Assembly (NCBI RefSeq): GCF_000499385.1
Contig: NW_013652324.1
Span: forward strand, 1-64,000
Direction: 5' to 3'
Length of the DNA: 64,000 nucleotides
Source: Eimeria necatrix
Lineage: Eukaryota > Apicomplexa > Conoidasida > Eucoccidiorida > Eimeriidae
A model generated the notes under the pieces. It was not told where the DNA came from. It searched no databases and worked only from the letters and a program-made list of their open reading frames with translations. Positions 47,385 through 59,200 of the stretch are shown one piece after another (position 1 is the stretch's first letter; each line of letters begins with the position of its first letter). Position numbers and translations under genes: made by a program.

Positions 47385-50300
47385 ATGGGCTTTAATGTAG
47401 CTCAAGTGTCCCCTCGTGCATCCAAAACGAATGGGCTGCCCTGCAAGAGAAAATGCAGGCTCGCCCTCTGGAGCATTTTGTCGTTCCCCAGGTGTTTTCT
47501 CAGAGCTCTTATCCAGCTTGTCTATACACATACATATATAGTTTTGCCTAACACAGTAAGCCTCTCAGTATTCAATGTAGGGTTATCCATTCACAGTGAA
47601 GGGCCCGCCTGAGCTACTAACAATCAAAATAGTAGGTGGTTTTGCTAACGCGGGAACGGGAAAGCGAGATCAAGATTCCAAAGACGGCACCTGTCGGTAT
47701 GCAAGCATGTCAATGATCACTGTTCTCTCACTCAATGGAGTTAAGGAATCTGCAATGTCAGCGGTTGTTCACGTTTTTTGCCCTTGAATGGAGGCGATAT
47801 GCTACCAAACTAGCAACGAAAAGCAGCATGCAGAGTCAGCAGCTTCTCACATTCCTGGCCGCTGAATGGTGGCGATGTCAAACTTGCAACAGACACGAGC
47901 ACAGAATAACAGCCCGCAACAATAAAGCATGATTTCAATCACTGAGGCATTTGCGCACTTACGTTTCTGCCTGTTGCAGGATTGGTATTGTATCACCGCC
48001 GTTCGAGGGCCCGCAACGTGAACAGCTGCTGACAAACGGCATACTGCCGTACTTTGTCGAGTCAAAAAGCAGTGATGATTGCATTACATAACGTTTTGTG
48101 CTATATTCCACGACAGAGTTGCAGTTATTGCAAGCCAGGATGGGTGGGCTACGTTTATTAATCAAGAGCTGCTATACCAAAGCGTGGAATCTGATCAGCG
48201 CAGCTTAGATAGGGCTTGTTCTGCCACTACAATGAAGCCGAAGGCTTACAATCTACTTCAGGAAGTAGCCCTGGAATGTCTTTGGTATTTTAGCTAACAG
48301 TCACCAGAAGCCCCTGCAGGGATTGAAATGATATCACAATGCATCTCCGCATCTCCCATCAGCTACCATTTGACAATGGTGTCATCTTATTGACAACAAA
48401 TTGTCTTCCCCCGTCATAACAATGTTTGAAGGCACAAGGAACCGCCACCGGCAGCATGAACGGTTTCGTTTGCCTCATTGTGAGCAGTAACACTGCAGCC
48501 ATATATTGTGCATATTGTGTTGTTCCCAGGCCAACGGTTTTCTTTCAAATGGTAGACATGCTTTTCAGTTGCAAAGTGTGGTGTTCAGAGTCAGCTGCAT
48601 TTACGACATTTTGGCGACTTTTGGGCAAGGGCCCAACAAGGGCAGCTACGGCAGCTCTCCCAACCCCCTCAGCTCCCAAAAATCGATTCCCACTAGGCGC
48701 TCAAAATAACGTAACGAGGCCGCTTTATTCCTTGCGATACTGCTGAAGTTTCCTTGGAATGGAGCCATACCCTCGTCGAAATTTCGCCTCAACCCATCAC
48801 AGAGGCCACAGGCAGTTCTCTAAGGCAGTTACTCGCAGCAGGCATTGGCGCTGAACAGAGCAGTTTCGCTATGCATAAGCAACGTTCTAGCTCTGTGCAG
48901 AATCTGTTTCCACCCACTGCAAGCGCGCGTGTTCGTCACCCACTGCGAGAAGTCCGCTGATTTCCTGAACACAATTTTTCTGTGGTTGTATAAGGAGGAT
49001 AATTCTGCAGTTGTTTCGCAGTGCCTCCTTTGCTTTTGCAGGCAATGAATGCAAATGTTCAGCAACAAAGCTGGAGATGACAGCAATAGTTTGACCGCCA
49101 GCGGCATTCAAGGCCGAATGATTGTTGGAGGCGTGGACTACGCCACCCGTAAGCGTCTTTTCTGCTTGCCGGGGCGTCCAGATTTCCTCCTCCAGGGATT
49201 TCTGTCATCAACATAGTACCTCCCGGCCTAGGTGTAGAAAAGTGTCCATTGGCCTTGTACATCCTCATTCCTCAAGATCAGAATGCCCACGGTACTCCTG
49301 CTCCAGTTTCCGCAACATTTCAATGGTAGACCTACACCTTGATCTCCCACAGCCACGCATTTTCAGCAGTTCCATCAGTACGTTTCACCAACAGCAGCGT
49401 GCTGAGCGCCGCGATGCACTCTTTCCGACGATGACAAGCTAGTCTCACAGAGACCCATTTTTTGTCGGGTGCTTCGTTCGTTCAATTGTACATTTTATGG
49501 CCGGCCACCACACGCGGTTTAGGGAAATAGCAGCCATGGCGACTGCACTCCTTGCTTCAGTGGCTCAAGCCTTTCTCGGGTAGTGGATATGTCGCTGGAG
49601 CGCGGCCCGCCAAACTATTCAGGCAGCTATGGAGTTCGAAAAATCCTACGCTAGCTGCATGATGCGTGCAGCGTAACTCTATAGCCAAGACCAGCATGCA
49701 CATTTTTAGTCCTACGGTATGGTTGTATGTCACAACCTTTAGCATGACTGACATGTTTTTCTTTTGTAGAAAGCACTCGACCAGAGCTCCAACGCACACT
49801 CTCTGATCAGGGAAGAAACTCATTTCCATTTTACGGGATAAGACGTCATCTCCATCTTCACTCAGTGCTGACGAGCCATGGCCGCAAACACGTTCCAGCT
49901 ACGAACACTGTGGCAGCACTGTTTGGCGATAAACAAGGCTCGTCAGCAAATCTTTTCACCGAAAACCCATGCCTTGGTGGGGTCTCCTCTAACTGTTACG
50001 TTTTGCATGCACCTCGCAATCCATTTCATGAGGTATGAGGCTTTTGGCTTTTAAGCCGACCGCTTGCCTAAAAGCCCGAGTATAACGTGTCCAAGATGCT
50101 GCGTGATTACTGCAGACACATTCGCTTTGCTTCCCTTGCCTTGGGAGGCATTTCGTTGATGGCCCTCTCAACTCACGTGCGCTTTGCGAGCTCCGCGGGC
50201 GCTTCCGCCTGTTCCCTGTGGGCCATCAGTGCCCGCATGTTTGTCGGCTAATAGCAACTTGACTGTTGACACGCTGGAACTCCTTGTTGCTTCTATAGCG

Positions 50301-50970
50301 AGTGGGGTAGCCGGCATGCGGTGCGTACGCAGGCGCTACGCTGTGCTTAACACGCCCATCAGGGCACCATGGCAGGACTACTCGTGCTCCGAAAGTGTCT
50401 TACTTTCTGATTTCTCAAAATTTCTTTCATCGGTCTTAAGAAAACAGCCGAACTTGAGGCACAACTGGCTCCATTCAGCGCAATCCCCAGCATTTACACA
50501 AGAATCGTACTGTGTTGTGTCTAGCAAGAAACAAGTAATTCTCTCGATAGCACTGTCAATACAACCTGCTCATACGGGACAGCAACCTGGGCATTCTGCA
50601 CGGTTTTAGTAAATAAAGTTGTAAGCAAGCCAGTGCACACAGTAAGCCACTGATGTGTCTGTCCTTTGGGGCCGTTCTATTTTCCGCCACTGCGAGCTGC
50701 CCTGAAGAGCCTTCCCCTTCAGAATATTAGTAGAAGCTCCATATTGCTCTCCTTACCAACAAATGCAGAACGGGTTACAATTTAGGAACTTCCGGGTACC
50801 TTGTTAGCGGGAAAACGGTTCAGGTCTACGATATTGCCGAGTTCCAGAAACTGAGAGACGACAGCTTTCGACGAAGCCCACCACTGAAAGAAAACAGTGA
50901 CTGCTGCGAACCCGTAGCATCGGTACTCGCCGCATTCGTACACCGGCAGCCTGTTTCGCTGATCCTTTGA
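47385..50970 (+). CDS. Unrecognised, finely split gene
   Basis: Pieces that look coding and join in phase: 47385-47415 (ATG, tentative), 47597-47696 (LLTIKIVGGFANAGTGKRDQ), 47980-48048 (IGIVSPPFEGPQREQLLTNG), 48117-48264 (VAVIASQDGWATFINQELLY), then an exon from 48530 (ANGFLSNGRHAFQLQSVVFR). Further exons, less certain, lie around 48750-48960. Next come an exon ending near 49150 (MIVGGVDYAT), 49196-49325 in phase with it, 49770-50032 (an open 87-codon frame without Met), 50116-about 50250 in phase (CFPCLGRHFVDGPLNSRA), about 50280-50600, and a last exon from about 50790 with stop at 50968-50970. Together these would encode roughly 600-700 residues. No family is recognised; there is no clear signal peptide or membrane segment. 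Single exons could belong to two genes. The start and the middle junctions are unsure. Confidence 0.45.
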
Positions 50971-52347
50971 GCAGGTTTCCTGCCTAGAACAAGAAGCTAT
51001 TGCAAAGCTTTATTTTCTTTCTATGTAACGTAGTTAGGAGCTAGAGGTTGCAACCTTTCCGAAGCCTAAACGCGTGCAGCAAAGCAAAACAACTGCGCGA
51101 TACTGAACTGACTTGATAGAATCAAATGCTGATTTAGCGACGAGTGTTTTATATTTTCTGCAGTAATATTCATTTGCCGATATTGTTCAGTGTGCCAGAA
51201 CATCCACCCTGCTAAGTTTAGCGCACTTCCATGCACCGCGGCTTTCGTACTAGTTTTATTTGAAGCCGTAAAAAAACTCACATAGATTCCAACAAGTCGC
51301 TGCTTACTGGTGGAAGCTCATATGGCTATAATGCTTTGTCTGATGGGTTATTGCAGAACCACAAAAGCTTCTGCTTGAGTTCTACATAGTGCAGTGATGC
51401 ACGATAGCTGTTCTCGAACGTGCCCCTAATACACTTAAGTCTGTCTAACCTATAAATAGAGTATGTAGTGGAGCGTCTGCAGCACTGTATGTGTTATTAG
51501 ACCCTGCAGGTTCTGTGGCACGGCCTGGGTCGGGCGCTGTCACAATCCTTGTAGTGGGCAGTGTCTCTCTCCACGCCACGGGGCCACGCGCTGCTGACAA
51601 AGTACAGTTCTATCTGGATGACTATTGGGACTTTTTATTTCGTAACGTCCCGTGGCTTGTTGTGCTTTAGAACCAAGCCGCGCGTAAGAGCGTTCAATTT
51701 AGGACTGGCTAAGGTAGCCGCTCATTCGGATTCTAGATAGTAGCCATGCCGGATATGGTTCAACACATTCCACTTAGTAACAAACTAGCAACTCAACGCC
51801 ATGACATGATCGTGAAATTTACATGATCGGCAAGTTATTTCTGATATTTCCCTGGCGAGGTTCCGCCTGACCCAGCTTGTAGTTTGGGGCTGTGTGCGCA
51901 TGCGTTGGAAACAGAGATACCTGCTTGAAAAGCGCAAGCTCTCTACGCATACAAACTGCACACTTAAAATGAATACGAGCAAACATAAATGTTCTTTTTG
52001 AATAGGTTGTGCCGTTAAGCATGTAGTGTACTCGAGGCATCAAGCTGTGCTGGTTTGCCGGTGTTACTTGAACTGAATAAAGGTCCACGCCCCACATTCG
52101 GTGTTGCTGTAACACTTATGTCTCATTCATTGGCTGTCGGGAAAAGTTACGCTAATATCTGTAGCCTTAATAGTGATTACATCATGCAGTTGAGGGAATA
52201 TCTCAAGAGTGATATTCGAAAGACAGTTCCGCCGACGGCTCTTTACCGTATCTTCATAAAGGTGATCGTATCTCTCACGCACACATTTTTCATTTTTAAG
52301 CGAGAAAGTCTCGGACTACCATCGATCCATACGGCAACGGAGTGCCA
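50971..52347. other. Intergenic gap
   Basis: No gene supported. A plus-strand frame at 52055-52372 (containing SYANICSLNSDYIMQLREYL) overlaps the start of the next gene in another frame and has no other support. The right part should contain the promoter of the calnexin-like gene. Confidence 0.5.
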
Positions 52348-55300
52348 ATGGCGCTTCGCACCTGCCTTTTAATTTTGATAGGCCTTCCAATCAACTGTGC
52401 CCCACCTTTTCTCCTGTCTCTCGCATCTCAAGATGTTTCAACAAATGTGGAAGGCATGCTCTTGCCCCAGCACCATTTCACAAGAAGCAATCATTCTGTA
52501 GAGGGAGTTGAAAAGGCAAGCAGTTGCGCAGACAATGCCACTGTTAAAATGTCTAGGACGCATCAGTTAGAGAACGAAAAAGAAAAGGAGCCACAAAGAA
52601 GACAGAAGAGGTGGGTTCATAAGTCTCACAAGAGTTACTTAGTTCTAAACTGCCAGAACAGTGGTGAGCCTCGAAACTGGAGAGGTTCCGCTGAGGCATA
52701 TGGCCGTGGCTTAATATGCGAATTGCTTTCCCTTCGCTGCGAGTCAAATGGCAAAGACAGTTTCCATTGTGCTGTGTTGGCAGTCCTAAGATGTTGGAAA
52801 AGATAGCGTCTGCTTTTGCAGAAGTGCTGCCTACATCCGAAGGCCACTCGCAAGTAATTGTGGGACAGTCCTGTGATCACACGGCTAGGAGGACCAGCGC
52901 ACAGACTCAACGGAGAATCAAAGCTCTACAGATATTTTTCAAAAGAATCGCCGAAGACAGGAAAATTGGCCCTTCAACCGGAACAGTTTGCAACAGAGAT
53001 TCCACAGAAAAGCAAGATGGTACAGAGTCCAACAATGTCCATGCAAAAAACCCAGAGTCTTCTGCAGAAGCCACCAGAAAACGAACAAAGAGGGGCAGAA
53101 ACAGTGCAACAGCACCATCAAATGGAAGCTTAGTCAGAAGTAATTCGCACAGGCTTGAATCAAAGACAGAAGGATTTGTGAAGCCCGTTAACACCGATGC
53201 AGAAGCACCCCGTGTTCAACTGCAGTCAACACAAGTTCAGTCGCATGCCAATTATTTTGCCGTTAACCCCTCACAGAACCAAAGCGCCGATGAAGACCCT
53301 CCGCCTGATCCCGTGACCAAGCGGCTCCTGGCTCGGATGTCTGCAGCGGTGACTGTTGAGCAGCGCTCAATTGATTTTGGGCATGGCCTGCTTCTATCAC
53401 CTGAAGAAAAAGAATACATGGACCGTTTCGTCTTTGCAGAGCTTTCTAAAATTCCAATAATGCCCTATATTGCCCCTGTAGTAGAGGGACTTTTGTTTGC
53501 TGAGACATTCGACAGAGAAGACGTGTTCGATACGTGGATTGTTTCCAAGAGCTCCACCCACTCTGGTAACCATAATATCCTTTCAAACCGAAAAAAATAT
53601 TGGCCGAACGCTTTTTAGTTGGACGCGTGTAAAATAAAGGAAACGCATGTTTTAGTGGCTTCTGGTTGGGGATTGTAGACGGTCATTCATCCTACTGAGG
53701 CTTCTTTGCCGTCTAAGTTTTCATTTAATATGGGGACGTTGGGCAGCCATCAAGTGCACATAACTGACATGCCTTGAGCAAAGGGTGTTCTTTGGAGACT
53801 CCTGTAGGGCGATGGAATCACGAGTTAAGACAACCGCATGTAATTGAAGGGGACCGCGGACTAATGACTGCTTCCAAGGTGAGCTGCGGGCAAAGTTTCT
53901 CAGCGAAAGCCGCTCCTTTTGTGCCTTTCGACACCCACTCGCTCGTTTCCAATTTCTTCTAAGTTCTGTGTAGGAAATCCTTATAGACGAGCTCATGGCT
54001 TGAGGCTCGTCATGTACCAAATGCTATATGCGCGCGACATTCAGGGTCTTCGACACGCTATTAGCACTTTGTTACCCAGATATGCGATGGTTTCTTCTGA
54101 AGATCCTCTAGTGCTGCAATACGAGTTGCAGCATCAGCAGCCAGATTTCACCTGTGGAGGCGGTTACATGACATTTTTCCAATCCGATGCACAGTCACAG
54201 CAACAATTCGACGAGAAAACTCCATACTCCTTGCGGTTTGGAGCTGACCAGTGTGGGAGACGTCGAGAAATCATATTTAAGGTCAATAGTAAATGTCGAA
54301 TAACTGAAAAAAGGTATTTCTATCTCCCCTGTCGGGTACAACCCAGTGACTCCCTTTCGCGAGAGTACTGTTAAAGCAGAGGCTATACTGCGCAATTGGG
54401 CTGTCCTTTGAATGCTCAGCGTTACCCATACGCTCTTTCCTCGGCTAGCGCTGCCTTTCAGTGACCGTACGCGTCTTTTAACGCTAATCGTGAAACCAGA
54501 TGGGGCATTCAAGATACTGCTGGATGGAAAAACTATTCGCAGGGTGATCTTTTGTTGCCACCGACCAACGCCACTAGTGGCTCTCAATCGCAACGTCTAC
54601 TTTGGTCATCACAAACTCATGTCACGTCCTTGCACTTTGCGTGTTGTCATCCACTACTAGGGGACAATCTTTGCTGACTTGAGACCGCCATGGCCACACA
54701 CAGGCCAAACGATTCAGGTAAACTGGAATGCGTGTGACCCTCGATCTGCTTCGCGAGCTTTCTAGATAAAGGCTTTCATGACTCGCTCTTGACGCTGCTG
54801 GCCTACTGACCAAACCTGCATTTGCATGTGGCTGAAGTAAGTAAAACGCATACGATTCTTTTCTGTATGCTTACCTTCGCGTGGCTCTAAATTCAGGAGC
54901 TGCCCACAGAATTTCCAAGCTTCAACGCAGTAGGCTTAGTATTCATGGCGATGGATAGTGGGACTCTTGTAGACAACATTGTAGTCGGAAACGATGTCCA
55001 AGCTGCTCAGAAATTTGCAAGAGCAACGTTCTGGGTAGGCACCGTATGCTGTAACCGTTAGATGCTGAGGCCTTCGTAAGGTCAGAAAGCAAAGCAGCAC
55101 ATTAACATGCTCAACTCTGCTGCTTTAAGTATCATGACAGTGTCAGCTACCTGTTGGCGTATGCACCGCATCCATTCTATTGAATAGTAACAACAGTGTT
55201 TGACAAAGATTGTTTCAAGACGCATCTACACAATGCAAAACAAAAGAAGTTGTAAAAGAGGACCTTTAAGTCCACAAAAGAGCAAAACGCTGCCAAGAAA

Positions 55301-56202
55301 ACGCTTTGGCAAGTCTAAATATTACATCGGTGATGAATGCAACAGCACAACTGATTCAGCAGCTTGAATACCAAGGCAGCTACCTTCTGTGTGTGCAGAA
55401 ACGAATGGAAGTGGAAGACAAGGTTGCCGAAATTGCATTCAGGACGCGGAGCGCTGCTCGACAGGAGATCCGTTCGCTGCGGCGCGAATCTGAAGCACTT
55501 AAGGCCATCTCAAACTCTCATCACGCGAATTACGGCACAACGCAGCTTCGAGTGAAGACCGAACAACTCTTGCAGCAGGCAAACAGCTTTTCCGCATTTG
55601 TACAAAGAACCAAAAATTTTACTGAATGGACGTCATTGAACCCCATGGACCACCAAATGGGAAATTACCGTATGGCTGGGGCATCGAGAGAAACGGAACA
55701 CAAAGAAGCTCTATTGAGTGGCGAGGAAGCAGATGAAAGCATCCTGAGTGGTGGATTTCTTCTCGCAAGCACTGTGATTTCAGGGTGAGAAAGTCAAGCT
55801 GAGGGCCACAGGGCATGGAAATTGGCAGCGTGCTAGCACCAAACTGGCTTGAATGGATGCCTCATGACAGTCCAGTCCACACCAACGAGTGTAGAGAAGA
55901 TGAGTACTGCAACTGTACTTCTTCTAATAGTGCTTCTATCACCCGCACTACTGTGTTCGTGTAGGATTGGATTACTGTGGGCATGCAGACGGGCCTTTCC
56001 GTCTCAATATAGGTATAAGGGCTGCGCGTCTGCTAGCTTTGCCAACTGTGGACTGCTAGGCATTAACCAATTTTCTCTCCGTATTTGGGTGCCGATTAGC
56101 ATTCTTTCAGAGTTCAACCCAGCAACTGCAACTAGCTTTAAGTTATTTACTGTCAAGAGAAATAAGCAGCTGCAGCAATCTTGCTGCAAAATGAGCCTCT
56201 AG
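52348..56202 (+). CDS. Calnexin/calreticulin-like ER protein lacking the P-domain
   Basis: Exons 52348-52663, 52822-53565, 53808-53878, 54045-54288, 54449-54543 and 54897-55034 join in phase throughout. Signal peptide at the start (MALRTCLLILIGLPINC). A basic, low-complexity region follows (to about residue 300). The lectin-type globular domain begins FAETFDREDVFDTWIVSK (about residue 334), then GDRGLMTASK, LVLQYELQHQQ, CGGGYMTFF, TPYSLRFGADQCG, LLTLIVKPDGAFKILLDGK, and VGLVFMAMDSGTLVDNIVVG. The conserved cysteine pair is present. The proline-rich P-domain, which should lie between the last two motifs, is missing: only a 353-bp intron separates them. Downstream, a coiled-coil exon (about 55271-55784) and an exon with a membrane segment (STATVLLLIVLLSPALLC, about 55903) probably belong to the same gene, giving a membrane-anchored protein. 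Those last junctions, and the end, are not resolved. Confidence 0.7.
55271..55784 (+). other. Coiled-coil exon, likely part of the calnexin-like gene
   Basis: Long open frame (VMNATAQLIQQLEYQG, DKVAEIAFRTRSAARQEI, RRESEALKAI, KTEQLLQQANSF) with heptad-like spacing over about 90 residues, then an acidic stretch GEEADE. It is followed by a possible donor at 55785 or 55774. The phase does not match directly the exon ending at 55034, so a small exon between 55035 and 55270 is needed, or this is a separate gene. Confidence 0.5.
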
Positions 56203-59200
56203 TCGGCGTCAAAGATCCAGCGTTTGAATGTTGTGGACAGGTAGATTCGGCGTGCTTCGCTACTTCTTCTTTATTTTTGGCGAACATGAAATCAATTGCG
56301 TTTTCACCAGCGTTTTGGTCATGAGAATGGACGACTCTGATGGGTAGGATCCACGTGCGAAACGCAACTAACCTCTTGAACGACTCAGCTAGCACAAGGT
56401 TTTCCAGCACAGTTAGCATGTGAAGCATTACTGCAGTCACAGGCACAATTTTTCCACTTACAGCCTAATGCTCAGCCTCCATTGGGCGTTTTCTTATTAT
56501 AGCGTAAGCTTGAGGCATGCAGCTCAAGAGAGCCTTCAGTGGAGGTAGAAGCGACAACGGTTCTTTCGGGCTTTGCATATTATCTTGTGCCTGTGTGCTG
56601 TGCTCCAAATGAATTTGTTCGTGAGAAGAAAACCTTTGGCATAACGACTTTTAAAATTTAGGTATTGGCCGTGGATTTTGATTCAAGGAAGTTTTGGATA
56701 GCAGATGTGTTATGAAGCAGCGCAACGTAGCCCAGAAATGCCATTCAGGGCCATGCAGTTTAAACTATACAGATTGCCAGGGAGAGTTTATGTGATTACT
56801 ATACAACGGGACTCAGTATTCTGACAAGCAGGCCTGGTGTGCTCAGCTATTGGGCACGGCGCTTAGGGGTGGCAAGAAATGGCGAAGCTGCATTGCGTAG
56901 CAAACTCATGCAGCGAGCACGGAGAGATAGATGTATCCCTTACACTTTGTACATAGAACAGTGTCAATTGAACTTTGTCGATGTTTAAACGTTGTCTTTA
57001 GGAAGTACACATGTGTGCGAATCCATGTAGCCACAACGGAAGGGGCTCTTAAAAACCGTGCTGACATTACGCCACTATGATGGACAGAAACATCAGCCAT
57101 TAGTGGGCCAAATTGGAAGAAGCACCTCCAAAATCGTAAAGAATGTAATGTCGTTGCGGCTAACTTTTCGTTCCTGGCCTTTTTCTGTGGTTTGCTCGAA
57201 ACGAGCAGCCGTCTTACCTTGCGGCCGAGAGAGTGTGACGGCCCCTTACATCCCATCCTCCCTAGAGTGGATTCATTACTCTATTTCGTTGTCCTTTAGC
57301 AGCGAATGTGGTTTAGAAGCATCTGATAAAATATCTCACGGATCAAAGCTGCAAAGCAACCAGAAAGAAACCAAATGTCTGAAGTTTCGCACTACATAGA
57401 TAATCAGCCTTTCGCCTTCCTTACAGTGACCATACCAACAACGGTCCTAACCTATGCCACACCAAGGTAACGGACCCATACCCTCTGTACCTGGTCTTCT
57501 ACGCCTATTTGTAGCCCAAAATCGGCAGGAAATTAGCTCTAAAGCTTTCCCCGTGCCTCATTAATTATAGAAGCAAGCAATTTAGGAACCTTTCATCCGT
57601 CAGTCCCATGGATGACCACACGCTGTTCCTCATCCACAGTAATGTACTGGCGCGCTAGTTTGCAAACGACGCGTGACTTGAGTTGATATCGACTTCACAT
57701 AAATACGCCCATATAGGCTCCTGTTACGAAACCAATGCACAGATCTCCTAGCGTCGGCGACAATAATCTCACATGCGGGAATCTCTTCAGGACTGTGAAC
57801 CGCTGCTTCTGAGGCAGTCAATCAGGCCAGCCTTGCTTGCACCGCTGGCGCCCAGCCGGCATTGTCATTGCTAGTAGCTTGTTGAAGCAAGCTGTTACTT
57901 TGTCGCCCTGCATTGCTTGGGAAAGAGACATGTAGTGGGCCCTCTTCCTGGCACAGCACTCTTCTCGGAACCACTCGTCTCGGGACCAGCTATGACGCAT
58001 ACTTCCCTTGTGGGGCCTCGACTTGACATTCGTCTTAGCATCAAACGTGGGTACTTTTGGTGTCCTGTAGCTGCCACAAAAGCAGCTGACAGACTTTGTA
58101 CACAGAAAGATCCCAGGACTGGCAAGGCGGTGGCTGGCAGCCACCGCAGGAGGATTAGAAGAGGCACATCCTTGCCCATGCCACAGCTTCACGGCAGAGT
58201 TTCTCATACAAATAAACAACGTTTCCACATGCTTGCAGATGCTCTGAGCAGCCCTTAATATCAACACCATGCAAAACTGTGGGCGAATCCTCCCCAGGTT
58301 AGCTATGGCCCTGGTCAAATGACCACGAGAAATTGGTTGCTGCCGCGCATCCCAGAGCAATTCCTCCACGTCGTCCGCTCCATGATAGTAAATTTTTCTC
58401 TCTCCCAGCCCCACAGCATCAGTCTTTACTTTCCTATCCCTTCTGAGAATTAGGACACAACGCTATGGGCCTACCGGAAGCCCCTCCCAGCAACGCAACA
58501 CTCCTATTCACGATGCCCAGCGCGCTTGCCGCTGCCCGACGCTAAGCGGGGCTCCTCATTATTGGTGAGAACAGGACTCTTGACACTATCGCAACAGGTC
58601 AAGGATGAATGCTGTCTCCATCGAGCTAATTCGGTGAATAAAACATCGAACCTTTAACGCACAGTGGGGCCGCCTCGCATCGAACACAGCGCACTTCCTT
58701 CCTGACCCAGATGGGGAACGCTGCTGCTCCGAAGTCTAAAATTTCGACACAGATGAAACATTGTTTGAAATTATCAAAGTTTAGATTGCTCTACTATGGG
58801 GGAAGGAAGAAGAGTAGTATGAAGCAGCAGAGCGGGCGACTCATCTAAGGGCCGAGCAGCCCAGGCTAAGCTTTGCAGCCACGGCAGATATTCAACATCT
58901 ATCCAGCGGTGGTGGTGCTACGCACTCCGGTGGTAAACAAAGCGCATTTTCCTCCATATGGTCTCGTTTAGCCGCTGAAAACACGCATGAGGAGGCGCAA
59001 GTGCTGCTGAAAAACTTTGAACGCTGCAGTGCATGTACAAATGTAATTTCAATGCAGTTGTTTTTAAAACCAGCGTATGTCACAAGCACAGCAGCAGCTG
59101 TCGTAAAATTTGGGCCCGGCTTTAGCATGTTTAAGAACTGCTAATCATAAGCCGCATAATGCGGCACAGTGTATGGGACCCAATGAAAACGCGCTATATC

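Noticed and set aside
47597..50970. Similarity to N-terminal asparagine amidohydrolase (a VGGF motif and a THC motif)
   Set aside because: The motifs occur in the wrong order and the rest of the family signature is absent.
54544..54896. P-domain exon hidden in the intron of the calnexin-like gene
   Set aside because: All frames were read; none shows the DPxAxKPxDWDE type repeats, and 353 bp is too short for a usual P-domain.
57818..58414. Minus-strand ORF of 198 codons
   Set aside because: It starts with GTG rather than ATG, lacks splice partners or motifs, and lies in an otherwise empty gap.
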